From Aspidiotus rigidus (taxonomy: Eukaryota; Arthropoda; Insecta; Hemiptera; Diaspididae), in the NCBI GenBank assembly GCA_035079385.1, contig JAVHKY010000025.1, positions 16,404,501 to 16,468,500 of the forward strand: a stretch of DNA of 64,000 nucleotides. The letters are read 5' to 3'. Positions 11,001 to 22,246 of the stretch are shown piece by piece; within the stretch, counting starts at the first letter, position 1, and each line of letters starts with the position of its first letter. The notes beneath the pieces were generated by a model, which was given only the letters and a program-made list of their open reading frames with translations, was not told the origin of the DNA and searched no databases. The position numbers and the translations under genes were made by a program.

Positions 11001-14000
11001 GTACATGAGATGAAATTGCCATTGACCTCTTGAGATGTGGCTTCTTGGTGTGCATCAGATTGCCTATTAAATTTCTCACAAAATCTAGCCGGAAGGGATT
11101 CATAATGATAACTCTATAAATAATTTATAATTGAATAAAACCCCAACGTGGTTGACCTATTTTAATTTTCCCCCCCCTCTTTTTCTCTTTACGAGCCCAG
11201 TTTTGAAGAAATACTGAAAATTTGATGAAATGCAAAATTGGCTCACCGTAGACAGTGCATCAAGTATATCCCAATACTTTTTTGTGTAATCACCGGCCTC
11301 ATCTAGAGGCGCATCGTAATCGTACGAAGTACATATAGCACGATAGACTTTGTTTCCATCTTTGTCTGTCAGGATGTTGGCTCCTGAAACATTTTCAAAC
11401 ACAAAAACAATGGTGAGTGATTTTATTGAAGAGTTAGATAATTATAACCTAGCATTTTCCACTTTGCGTCCTTGAGATTAATTTTCTCTTCAAAAACTGT
11501 GAAGTTATCGTGACTGATGCGGGTCCAGTGGAGTAAGAGTTGAGTACATTAATGATTATTCAACCATATATCAAAGTCAGAATGACATACAGTTGGAAGT
11601 CTCATTCCGTAATATTTCTGGCTCTTACATATAACGCATCTCCCATTCTGTCGATTGCAATTTTGTCGCAAAATGAAATTCAAATAATGATCGAGAAGAG
11701 CCTGGATGGCGTCATGGATGACACATCTGCTCTCATCGATTCACAACGCATAGTTGAGTCATTACTGAGCAGGGTAGCTCTGTAGTAGAGTTGCTACAGC
11801 GGACTGCAAGAATACCTCATGGACATTCACAAATAATAGCGAACAAACTGTGAGGCAAGAGTTTCGCAATATCAAGAAGTTCCAATTTGGGTTCCAAAAG
11901 CATTTGGAAGACGATGTTGGACGACGGGGCTGCACGAATAGAAAGATAGAAAGTGGTCAAGAAATAGACGCTCAGTTTGATCACATCAACTACGGAGCTG
12001 ATTTGGAATAAAGGTTTATAAGCCGAAGATACCAAACCCCTTGAAAAAGAAGAAGACAACAGACGGAATGTGATGATGAGGGGAGCAACAATCGATAACT
12101 TTCGGACATTCAGATGTGGAAACCAATTGTCGAAAAACAAAGATCCAAGAATGCTCATCGTTGTTCGAACTCACCGTTTCTAAAATAAAAATTGGTGCCA
12201 CCAAAAAACATATAATAATTGAAATTTGCGTTCCTTGTCAGTAGGTCCAGTGTCGCCTTCTTTATTACCGCCGTATCCATAATTTTCATCGGTTCTCTCC
12301 AATAGCACGGATAACCTGTATACAACTGTGAGTTGAACAGCGGTCCATGTGCTGAGTGATTACGCATTTCAGCAAATTTTACCTCGGCGTCATCATCTGG
12401 AGGCATTAAATAGTCGTGAAAAGGGCCAACGTTGATTAAAGTATTTTCACAAATTTTTACCCGGTCCAAAGTTTATGGTGGCATAGACGTCAGGTATGGA
12501 ACCACACTTTAGCGACTTTTCATCTTTATCGGTGGTGTAAAGGACAGCTGCATCGCCAACATGTGATTTAAATAGGTCTCGCAACCATATTTTGTATCCT
12601 TCGTCGCATTTATTCAAACTTCCGTATTCGTTTTCAACCTTTTTGTCGAAAAATTACGTTAGAATGCCAGTTAGAGCTCTTTCTTCAGCTTAAAAGAGGC
12701 ATAAATTGAGAAAGTATTTTAATAATCAATGTCAAAATTTTTTCATACCTGTACCATGATTACCGGCCCACCATATCCGTAAAGATGATCTTGTAACCTT
12801 GGAAATAGTTCGTCGAACCAGTTCTCTACTGATAGGACAAAGTCTGGAAACAATTTTGAAATTTTAAAGTTTTAGAAGTGGATGTGAACATCTCAAGAAA
12901 GAAAAATTTGCAGAGGGATGAAGTAACTTTATCTAGTCAAAAATTCTTCTTGTGCAATTTTCCTCCCCCCCCCCCCCCACACGAATAATAAAAAGCAGTT
13001 CGTACTTACATCTATTCATCGTGCGTATTTGTATACCAGAGTAATCCGTCAACAACCACGGAGGCAAACCACCCTGCGAATCATAAAACAAAATATTTCC
13101 TGCAATAGCTTCTTTTTAAATATGGAATTCAATTGGGTTTAGATTAGAGCAACGACTATCAGAAATAGAAAATCACAACCATGTTCTTCTCTTATAATTT
13201 TCGACTACGGATCAGGAGACAAATTTGAAAATACCTACAAAATCTCTATCGGCATTAATGTATGGTCCCGGACGTAAAATAACGTATAAGTCTTCTTCAA
13301 AAGCAGTTGTGATAAATTGTACGATGTCATTATCGCCATTAAAGTCAAATTTTCCCTTGGACGTCTCGTGAGAACTCCATTCTACATATCTACGACATAA
13401 ACATTAAGAAATACAAGGAACGGGCCTATTTTCTCGTTGTTGGGTGATTGTATTGAGATCACCACATAATTAATACCCGCCTGGCGATAGAGTGAGACTC
13501 CTAATTACACGAATCCGTTCCTTTAAGTTACGGCTATCCATACTAAACAATAAAGAGGAATACTCCGACGTGGAGTAAAAAAATGCAAACCGCAGAAAAA
13601 ATGAAAATACGACGAGCGCTTTCGGTTAAACAACCATCTTCGAGCCTGAAATGAAAGCAACTGACGAACAAAAGAGAAGAACGAGGTATTAAGATCGTCC
13701 AAACGAGAAATCACGGTGTGAGTCATAAACAAGTTCGATCAGGCCATCTTCCGGAATATACGAATTAAGAACAGTGATACCGTCAGTGTTGAGATGACGA
13801 ATTATCTCTATATTCTCGAGGGCGATACGCTTACGGTAGGAATTCTCCTTATGGAGGAGCTTTTCGGATCCCTCACGGAAGCTGTGGCCACTGTTTATTA
13901 AGTGATTGGCGAAAGCTGACTCCCCCAAGTGTCCCTTCTTCCAGGACTTCAGGTGCTCAGCTACTCGAACTTTCATTTGGCGGCTGGTCTCACCAATATA

Positions 14001-17000
14001 AAAGCCTCCACAATCCTCACACTCCAACTTATACACACCACTCCTCTCATCAACAGGTATGGGGTCCTTCAGTCTCACAAACAACCTCTTGACTGTGGTA
14101 GGGTTGTAAAACGCGGGTCTGAGGCCAAACGGGCGAAGGGCCCGACCCAATTGCTGGGAGAACTTCCCCAAGAAAGGGAGACTGATCCAACGCAAACGGC
14201 GATCACGGATCGTGTCTCGGGGGAGGGAGGTGGTGGAATCCAGGAGGCCCCTCGTAACTTTCCTCCGAACCATCACGTCAACATCAACATTGACCCCATT
14301 CACTCTGGCCAGGTGTTTTATTGTGATTAACTCTTTCTTCAAGGCAGACTGACTCAAAGGAATACGAGTCAGTCTGTGAACTAGGCTATGAAAAGCAGCC
14401 ATCTTGTGAGCAACAGGACCGAACGAACCACCGTGGACTAAAACATCGGTCGTAGTATCTTTCCTGTAAATTCCAAACTTATGGATACCGTCTATTATAG
14501 AGATCGATAAATCCAAAAAGTTAATGGAAAATACCCCTATTTCCAACGTAAATTTCATGGAAGGGTACCAGGAATTGAGATACCTCAGAAACTCACCAAG
14601 GAGATCTGGGTGACCAGTCCAGGTACATAGAACGTCATCAACGTACCTGTGCCAATAATGAATATGATTAAGTAACACCTGGTTCGAGGAAAAGAGGTCA
14701 AGTTCAAACTTAGACATGAAGATTTCGGATATGAGAGAGCCTAGTGGTGATCCAATGGGGATCCCTACTTCGTCAGGGAACTCGAAAAATTTCCCTTCAA
14801 ATTTACAATAGTTAGGGGACCAGCAAGTATTAAGAAGATCGAAGAATTCGTGAAGCTCATTATGAGGAATGTTGGCTTTGACGAGTAGCTCACCCGTACG
14901 CTGGATAGTAGCAGCCTTAGGAATATTCGGGAACAAACCAACAACATCAAACGAGCAGATGGTCGTTCCCGGGGGAAGGCTTACATCCTTGAGGACGTCA
15001 GTTAAAGAGGCCGAATTCAAGACCGAATGAGGGGATTTAAAATCAATACGATTTTTGAACCAACGATCAAGGAATTTAGCAAGGAGGTAGGTAGGAGAGG
15101 AGACGAAAGAAACAACGGGTCGCATCGGGGTATTGTTCTTATGCACTTTAGGCAGCCCGTACAAGAGGGGGGGGGTGTGGGGTTAGGAACGAGGAGGGCT
15201 TTTTTCAAAGCAGGAGTTTTGATAACAGCCTCACTCCTGTTGATGACACACCTAACTTCTTTGACGTGCTTGGGAAAGCTGAAATCCTCACTCTCTTTAG
15301 CACCACACTGCTGTAGGACTTCATGGACCTTAGAAGAATAGGCCGATCTCTCCATCACTACAACAGCGTTGCCCTTGTCAGCCTTAGTGACGATCAAATC
15401 TCCCTCTTTCATCTTCCTCCTTAGACCCTGAATCACTCCTCCCAATTTATCACTCATGCGAGGGAGGGGGTTATCACGGACTAATTCGGCACAGACTTTC
15501 TGGGTATTAAAACCAGGACCAATCTTAACCGCAAGATCCGCAACAACATTCGCCAAGGTTTCATCATTCTTGAGGGGAGGCATACTGAACTTCAAACCTT
15601 TCTCAAGGAGGGATGTTTCGTCACTATTGAACACTACCTGACTATTATTTATGAGGGGAGGATGGAATTTATGAACGACAACACCATCACTCACCCCCTC
15701 CTCAACCACCTCCTCATTAACCGTCATTAGGGAGGACAGCTTCTTATTTTTCCTCTCCTTCAACTTCGCCTCAAACTTCCGACACTTTTCATTGACGTCC
15801 CTCATAAAGTAATCCAACTCAAGGGGGAGGAGCATGCCGGAGAGTCTCGAATGGACCATAAGGTTTAATCTGGTCGTGATATTAAATTTACCATACCATC
15901 TTCGCAACTCTGTTCTGATCCACTTCTCCCTCATATAATTTTCCAGTTTCTTAGTCGTAACCTTGCAATCGGAATAAAACCGGTATCGCCCTCGAGAATA
16001 TAGAGATAATTCGTCATCTCAACACTGACGGTATCACTGTTCTTAATTCGTATATTTCGGAAGATGGCCTGATCGAACTTATTTATGACTCACACCGTGA
16101 TTTCTCGTTTGGACGATCTTAATACCTCGTTCTTCTCTTTTGTTCGTCAGTTGCTTTCATTTCAGGCTCGAAGATGGTTGTTTAACCGAAAGCGCTCGTC
16201 GTATTTTCATTTTTTCTGCGGTTTGCATTTTTTTACTCCACGTCGGAGTATTCCTCTTTATTGTTTTGAGACTCCTAAATTCTTCTCTCGACATATTTTT
16301 GAGTACCTTCATCCTTGTCTCTCGATTTCTCACTTCGGCCAAGTAATATTCTTCGAGCAATGACTGCATGCACATTGCTAGCTTACTTTGAGGCGGCTAA
16401 AGGACCAAGCACGACCTTTTTCCCGAGAGTTTTATTTTGGGCAGGTGGATCATAAAACTCAAGAATTTCGGGAGTCAAATAGGGAAAAGTGAGATTTGAA
16501 AAAATTTTGAACATTATTGAGCTTTTCGTGCTAGGTAATGTGAAAAACTGGTGACTTGGGAGTTGCGAGTCTGGTGATTTCACTAAAAGTACGCTTACGT
16601 GCTAACACAATTTAGACCGGCTGATCTCATCTTCTGAAGTATATTCCTCCAACGCTGATGTGGTGCGCGAAAATAATGAAATTCACCCGAAACAAAGTGA
16701 AATGGTTCCCCGTCCATTACGAATGTGTCGTGTTCGTAATCGATTATGAAATGTCTCCAAGGCTCTGGTAACTTCTACAAGAATGAAACATACAATAATT
16801 AATATGTATCAGATATAAGTATCTATCGCGAAATGGAATTTCTAATAAAGGCTAGACTTTTTCTTGTGTTTTTCTCGGTGCGATATTTCAAATTCCCTCA
16901 GTTGCGTGGAATCAATTACGTCCGTTTATTACCGGTATTAAAAAAATTACGTGTGGTACACTTTGGAACTTATGAGCTCTCCAAACTAACTTAATTTTTG

Positions 17001-17324
17001 ATTTTGGCCCTGATTCACTATAGGTAATTGTTTCGCAGTCCAAACTACATTTTATTACTTCATTGTTATTGAAAAAATTGGTCCTTCATTTCGTTCACCC
17101 AAAGGCAAGCCCATGTCTATATTCAAGGGTTAAACATTGTTTCCTGACATCCGTCTACAATTCTGTAGGCAGTCATATTTACTTACGTGCGTGGAACGGA
17201 ACAACCACCAAATTAACAGAACGAGTAACAGCAGTATTATCAGAGCACCAACAGCAATGGAAACATAAATTAGAATACGCTTACGCTTGGAACTGTTGGC
17301 CATGAACCGTCGTATCCTCTCCAT
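5016..17324 (-). CDS. Membrane-anchored GH35 beta-galactosidase-like protein, copy 1 (12 exons)
   Basis: Exons in coding order: 17324-17187, 16774-16599, 13389-13239, 13073-13010, 12843-12749, 12638-12461, 12396-12175, 11383-11247, 6417-6124, 6051-5899, 5835-5626, 5225-5016. All introns are GT-AG and the joined frame of 2028 bases is open, giving 675 residues, close to the 677 of human GLB1. Residues 1-16 are basic and 17-42 form one membrane segment, so the topology is probably type II with the GH35 domain outside the cytosol. Family landmarks include the SGEFHYFR segment in exon 2, the ILRPGPYI box in exon 3, GGP in exon 5 and Y-D-Y-D-A-P in exon 8. The acid/base motif V-E-N-E-Y is intact (Glu212). 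The nucleophile site reads N-S-Q (Gln291), and the galactose-binding Glu after Ala151 is Asp152. Hydrolysis is therefore unlikely, and a lectin-like or scaffolding role is an inference. Its largest introns carry a Penelope element and an R1 LINE. Confidence 0.9.
6418..7059. other. Intronic sequence of the first GH35-like gene
   Basis: Left part of the long intron between exons 8 and 9. I see AT-rich unique sequence with no gene or element I can name. Confidence 0.4.
7060..9850 (+). mobile_element. R1-clade non-LTR retrotransposon, degraded, in a GH35 intron
   Basis: From 7060 to 7330 the translation matches the region before the RT domain in R1 elements (R-K-L-Y-E-M-A-E-E-D-P-F-G-K, then the K-L-K-G-L segment). 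Positions 7335-7975 are foreign to the element and unidentified. It resumes at 7985 (T-E-E-V-D-E-A-G-N-R-L). The RT palm runs from 8106 (F-P-V-R-W-K, S-Y-R-P-L, C-G-F-Q-T-G-R), and the C-terminal region follows through 9156. Around 9420-9470 the R1-type C-terminal motif L-T-Q-V-L-S-G-H-G-C-F-N-K-Y-L is legible. Many frameshifts and the lost YADD box mean it is dead. It is about as diverged as the inverted copy at 1390-3870. It lies wholly in intron 8 of the first GH35 gene, on the opposite strand. Confidence 0.8.
9862..10693. mobile_element. Inverted-repeat DNA element (about 0.83 kb) nested in the LINE
   Basis: Positions 9862-9975 and 10588-10693 form imperfect terminal inverted repeats of roughly 110 bases, rich in TTCGCCGC-like words. 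LINE sequence that is continuous in other copies flanks both sides: the piece ending near 9855 is followed in register by 10705 onward. The interior is AT-rich with no transposase frame. This suggests a non-autonomous DNA transposon inserted after the LINE. Family and exact target duplication are not resolved. Confidence 0.6.
10694..10965 (+). mobile_element. R1-type LINE tail fragment, continuation past the nested element
   Basis: Contains a TTG/GTT triplet run (10738-10773) and the segment translating as L-Y-P-K-G-S-T-P-V-L-E-E. It recurs inverted at about 1470-1610 and again at 63880-64000. It is the 3' continuation of the LINE ending at 9850. Confidence 0.6.
11384..12174. other. Intron 7 of the first GH35-like gene
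   Basis: Unique AT-rich intron sequence. The short frames here have no recognisable product, and I see no mobile element. Confidence 0.4.
13546..16350 (-). mobile_element. Penelope-like element with inverted 3' arms (RT + GIY-YIG)
   Basis: The most complete Penelope-like element in the window, in intron 2 of the first GH35 gene. On the minus strand a frame from 15934 reads the N-terminal region. It shifts frame in a homopolymer (about 15163-15175) into a 491-codon frame ending at 13689. RT motifs are S-F-D-V-V-G-L-F, G-I-P-I-G-S-P-L-G-S and the catalytic R-Y-V-D-D. A GIY-YIG endonuclease follows (G-V-Y-K-L-E-C, then F-Y-I-G-E-T-S-R). Apart from the one frameshift it looks nearly intact. Positions 13546-13831 are repeated inverted at 15985-16267, giving long arms that contain the element's 3' end. 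Downstream sequence to about 16350 also recurs near 41090. Penelope family assignment is secure; mobility is unknown. Confidence 0.88.
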
Positions 17325-17880
17325 TTCTTGGTCGCAGAAATGATTGTCTTCGAATAAGATTTGGTAGCTGCTCCTAAAACGATAAATCGAGCTATTTTTT
17401 TATTATCAATCATTCGTTTTCAAAACGTACTCCATATTTAAATTCTGCACATTTGGTAGACTGTGATAAAAGATACATTATCTCACGAAATTCGATGTTT
17501 ATTTTTCTATAATTAATATAATTAAATGACATAGAGGGCATCTTATCAGGTTCACGTATTACTCAATACTCAACTTCCTCTTTGTACGTGATATCAATTT
17601 TACCTGACAAAATAACGAAAAAAATAACTGGCTACGATACAGTATCACGTAGTAGGTACCTTAATTAATTTGAAAATAATTTACCTGGCAGATTGGAAGA
17701 AATTAATGAACAAAACTAACGCGAGTCGTGCTGCTGTAGTTGTATCGGTAATTTTTTGAAAAATTTACTGAAACTATCCGTTGTATTTTAGATATTCTGG
17801 TCTCAGTTTTACCGATTTACCCAAAGAAAGAAAAGTATTTGCTGGCAATAGAGTCTACTTCATGTAACGAGTGGGTAAAC
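17325..17880 (-). promoter_or_regulatory. 5' flank of the first GH35-like gene
   Basis: AT-rich sequence upstream of the start at 17324. Positions 17585-17645 are alignable with 42283-42345 upstream of the second copy, sharing TACGTGATATCAATTTT and a GGCTACG block. This suggests a shared promoter or 5' untranslated region from the duplication. No TATA box can be assigned with confidence. Confidence 0.35.
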
Positions 17881-18110
17881 TGAAACCATGGCCAGCTGTT
17901 TTAAGCGACCATGGCTATTTCAACAAGCACTTTCACGAGGAGTTGAGGAAAGATAAGCAGGCAACATGTTTGCACAAAATTTGGACAACTGAAAAGTGCA
18001 TTTTCCTAGGCACCACTCTGGCTGAGTACGTCATAAACTCTGGATACATAGGAGGACTTCTACATACAACAGCATCAATAGACTTTACCTGTCTTAGTAA
18101 AGATTAACCC
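17880..18110 (+). mobile_element. R1-type LINE C-terminal fragment
   Basis: Reads V-L-S-D-H-G-Y-F-N-K-H-F on the plus strand, matching the G-H-G-C-F-N-K-Y-L segment of the LINE at about 9440. It is a short truncated piece with no intact frame for a product. Confidence 0.5.
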
Positions 18111-18117
18111 CTTCTAC

Positions 18118-18400
18118 ATGACCTTCCTCTTTAAGCCTAGGATTAAATCGCTACAAGCGTTACTCATGAGGGGGAGGGGGAACTGCAGACCATTTCCGCG
18201 CAACTTACCTAAGGTCCAATCTTCACTGGTCAGATCAGCCACTACGTTTGCGAGGGTCTCTCGATTTTCGATAGGGGGTGCCCAAACTTTAGTCCCTTCT
18301 CCAAGAGGATTAATTTGTCATTACTCAACTCAACTTAACTGTAGTTCATAACCCGCGGCTGAAATTGCTGGATAATACAAGTACCATCTTCAGCAGAATC
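18118..18400 (-). mobile_element. Penelope-like element fragment (N-terminal region)
   Basis: Minus-strand similarity to the N-terminal part of the element at 15450-15620, including an L-A-N-V-V-A-D-like segment and the glycine-rich box before it. Heavily mutated. Confidence 0.5.
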
Positions 18401-18659
18401 TTTTTTCTCGGCTACTGAGGTCATTGTACATAGGAGGGAGGCCAACTTGCGATTTTTGTCAAGCAAGCCACTAAAAATATGTGGTTCAACATTGCTTATG
18501 GAATATGTGGTTCACTGATAATACAGTTCAGCTTTGTTAACGAAATATAATACAGATTGACAAACAAACAATATTTTTCTTTAAAAAATTAGAACACTTT
18601 CACAAACAATAGTGAATACATCTCTCCTCTCTCTCCCTTTCTCCAACCATGTTTCAAAT

Positions 18660-21525
18660 AGAGAAATATACTCGCGAAGAGTAAGGAACACAAATACTAG
18701 AACCGCAATAAAACAAACAATCCGAGCGCTTTCGGCTAAACAGCCATTCTCACGGTATAGAAAGCGACTGAACCCAACACCAACAAGAACGAGTAACAAC
18801 GAACGAGGAGGTCATGACTAAACCAGCGAGTCATCGAAATGTGAATCATTCTCATAGACTAATTCAATCAATCCCTCCTCAGGAATGTACCTGTTCACCA
18901 CGGTAATGTCTTTAATATTTCGGCGACGATGAATTTCAATTTCCTCTAAAGCTAAGCGCCTAAAATAAGATTTTTCCCTGTGGAGGAGAACTTCAGATCC
19001 CTCTTTGAGGCTATGACCACATTCAATTAAGTGGTCAGCAAACGCCGACTCCCCTACTTTTCTTTTTTCCCATGCTTTCCTGTGTTCATCAACTCTAATT
19101 TTAAATTGACGGCTAGTCATCCCTATGTACACACTCGGGCAATCACCACAGGCCACCCTATAAACACCCTCCCTCTCGGTCATCGGTATCGGATCCTTTA
19201 ACTTGACCAAAAGGCTCTTCACCGTATTGGTACTATAAAACGCCAGTGGAGGACACGGCTCAACTCCGAAGAAAACTTCCCCAAAAACGACATCCTAATC
19301 CACCGTTTACGCCTATCAAGATGCAACTGGCGGGGGAGGGAGGTAGTAGAATCGAGACTTTTTCTTATAAGTCTCCTATGGACCATGAGGTCGATTTCCA
19401 CTTTGACCTGATTCACTCTAGCCAAGTGCTTTATCGTCACACCGTGATGAGATGACACTTCTGGAGAATGGATTGAAGTTCGGGCTCCCCCCTCTAAAAA
19501 ATCAGGAGACGTTGGCAAATGTTGTAGCTGATTTAGCTATAAAAATCGGCCCTGGCGTAAATACCCAGAAAAAATGTGCTGAAATTGTTCGTAATACCCC
19601 CCCCCCCCTCGCATAAGTGATGAAGGGAGTGAATTGATAGTGGGTCTGAGGAGGAAGATTATGGAGGAAAAGCTAGTTATTACCAAAGCTGACAAAGGGA
19701 ATGCTGTCGTAGTGATGAATAAGGCTTCCTACGTCTCAAAGTTTTACGAGGTACTTGGCCAATGTGGGGCTAAGGAGGCCCCTCTCTTTGATTTTCCAAA
19801 ATTCGTTAAAGAGGCTAGGAAACTTATTAATGGTAGTGAGGTAATCATTAAGAGCCCATCTCTAAAGAAAGCTATCTTGGAGCCGAATCCCGTTCCTCCC
19901 CTCCTTTACGGGTTGCCGAAGGTACACAAAGAAAATGTGCCGATGCGGCCGGTTGTTTCGTTTGTTTCCTCCCCTACATACTCCCTCGCTAAGTTCCTGG
20001 ATAGATGGTTCAAAGCTCGTGTGGAGGTTGACTCTCCCTATTCAGTTAAGAATTCGAGCGCCCCTGGCTGAAAAATTGAAGGACACATACCTTCCTCCGG
20101 GTTCAATTCTGTGCTCGTTTGATGTCGTTGGGCTTTTTTCCAATATTCCCAAGGCTACCACTATGCAACAAATAGGCAAACTGCTCGTGGAATGGGGTAC
20201 TCCTGACAATTAATTTGGCGAATTTTTCGACCTATTGAACGCCTGTTGGTCACCTAATTTTTGCAAGTTTGATGATAAATATTTTGAGTTCCCTGAGGAG
20301 GTAGGGATCCCTATTGGTTCCCCCTTAGGCTCTCTTATTTCGGAGGTTTTTATGTCTAAATTTGAGGTTGACCTGTTTTCTTCGGGCCAGGTGTTTTTGA
20401 ATCACGTTTTCTATTGGCATAGGTACGTGGACGACATATTGTATGCGTGGACCGGTCCTGTGGAGCTCCTTAGTGAGTTTCTCGCTTATTTGAATAGTTT
20501 ATATCCGTCCATCAAGTTCACTCTTGAAGTTGGCGGCTTATCAATAAATTTTCTGGACTTGACCATCCGTCATTGACGGGGTCCATGATTTCGGTGTTTA
20601 CCGGAAAAGTACTTCGACCGATATTGCTATCCACGGGTCGTCTTTCGAACCTTGTGCCCATAAAGTTGCTACATTTAATAGTTTAATATATCGCCTCACT
20701 CAGATCCCTTTGAGTGAGGTAGCGTTTAATAAGGAACTCGTGACGATAAAGCACTTGGCTAGAGTGAATCAGGTCAAAGTGGACATCGACCTCATGGCCT
20801 GTAGGAGACTTATAAGAAAAAGTCTCGATTCTACTACCTCCCTCCCCCGCCAGTTGCATCTTGATAGGCGTAAACGGTGGATTAGGATGCCGTTTTTGGG
20901 GAAGTTTTCTTCGGAGTTGAATCGTTTCCTCTGTCCCTTTCGTTTCCGGCCGGCGTTTTATAGTACCAATACGGTGAAGAGCCTTTTGGTCAAGTTAAAG
21001 GATCCGATACCGATGGCCGAGAGAGAGGGTGTTTATAGGGTGGCCTGTGGTGATTGCCCGAGTGTGTACATAGGGATGACTAGCCGTCAATTTAAAATTA
21101 GAGTTGATGAACACAGGAAAGCATGGGAAAAAAGAAAAGTAGGGGAGTCGGCGTTTGTTGACCACTTAATTGAATGTGGTCATAGCCTCAAAGAGGGATC
21201 TGAAGTTCTCCTCCACAGGGAAAAATCTTATTTTAGGCGCTTAGCTTTAGAGGAAATTGAAATTCATCGTCACCGAAATATTAAAGACATTACCGTGGTG
21301 AACAGGTACATTCCTGAGGAGGGATTGATTGAATTAGTCTATGAGAATGATTCACATTTCGATGACTCGCTGGTTCAGTCATGACCTCCTCGTTCGTTGT
21401 TACTCGTCAGTCGCTTTCTATACCGTGAGAATGGCTGTTTAGCCGAAAGCGCTCGGATTGTTTGTTTTATTGCGGTTCTAGTATTTGTGTTCCTTACTCT
21501 CGCGAGTATATTTCTCTATGATGGA
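18660..21525 (+). mobile_element. Penelope-like element with a long inverted partial copy
   Basis: The plus-strand copy runs from about 19455 to 21525. Legible parts are the N-terminal region (L-A-N-V-V-A-D-L-A-I-K-I), the RT palm in pieces (S-F-D-V-V-G-L-F, G-I-P-I-G-S-P, R-Y-V-D-D at about 20425) and a C-terminal 224-codon frame (20710-21384) with the GIY-YIG domain (V-Y-I-G-M-T-S-R). Frame breaks occur near 19605, 20060, 20210 and 20576, so it is not active. Positions 18660-19450 are an inverted second copy of its last 0.8 kb, with a 134-codon GIY-YIG frame at 18818-19222. The layout matches the elements at 13.5 and 33.2 kb but is a divergent subfamily. Confidence 0.85.
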
Positions 21526-21539
21526 TGACCGTAAAATTA

Positions 21540-21870
21540 AAAAACGCATTGATTCCATGTTTCAAATGGTGGCAAATCTACATAAGGGGAACAGGACTGG
21601 AAAAAGTGGAAAGATACAAGTACTTGGGGCAAATCATGTCATTTGAAAAAAAAAAGAGGGTAAAGAGTTAGATTCTAGACGTAGACAGGCTTGGAAAGCA
21701 TATTGGTTCCTCAAAAAAAAATTTAAAAGCAGAATATTCCTCGGATCGAATTGTTGACAATAGCGACACCTACAATATGCCCAGAACAAATAGCTTTCAA
21801 CCGTTCCCTAGCCAAAGCTAGTATCTGGCAACAATGTTTCTTCTAATCTAGCTATCTTTACTCGCCTGAT
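21540..21870 (+). mobile_element. Non-LTR retrotransposon C-terminal fragment
   Basis: The translation shows a K-Y-K-Y-L-G-Q motif and E-L-D-S-R-R-R-Q-A-W-K-A-Y-W. This is the usual region after the RT domain in RTE/CR1-like LINEs. It is broken by stops and a frameshift. Low confidence on clade. Confidence 0.4.
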
Positions 21871-22246
21871 CAAACATACACTAACTTTCATTCTATATTT
21901 CTAATTTTTTGTATCTGTCAACTTCTATATTCTCTGATGAAAAGTTTCAATCTACTTTTTTCCCAATTCCAGGATTTCAATTTCTATTAATTAAAAGTGG
22001 TTGAAGGCCGTACTGTAATAATCTAGAGCGTCTTTCTGCAGTTCTAGAATCATTTGATTGATAGTGGACCAATACAATGGACTACTACAACTAATTCTAC
22101 GTACCGATAATTCCTTACTAAACTTGTTATACTGTGAGCGTTTTCATAGATTCGCCATCAACCCTGTAGCCAACCAGTTTGAGATTATTCTGTTCATGAG
22201 TGATTGTACTTTTACAATTACAGCAAGAACAGTCTGAAGATCTATA
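21871..22246. other. Spacer before the zinc-finger gene
   Basis: AT-rich sequence with no recognised element. It may contain the promoter or upstream exons of the zinc-finger gene, but no splice or promoter signal stands out. Confidence 0.3.

Noticed and set aside
10494..11033. 179-codon plus-strand ORF
   Set aside because: It spans the right TIR of the nested element, a GTT triplet run and a LINE tail, and is a chance fusion of these.
16140..16230. Hammerhead ribozyme in the Penelope terminal region
   Set aside because: A small stem followed by GAAA is present and Penelope elements can carry hammerheads, but I cannot find a proper CUGANGA core or a matching stem III with the cleavage site. 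Kept only as a conserved structured motif.
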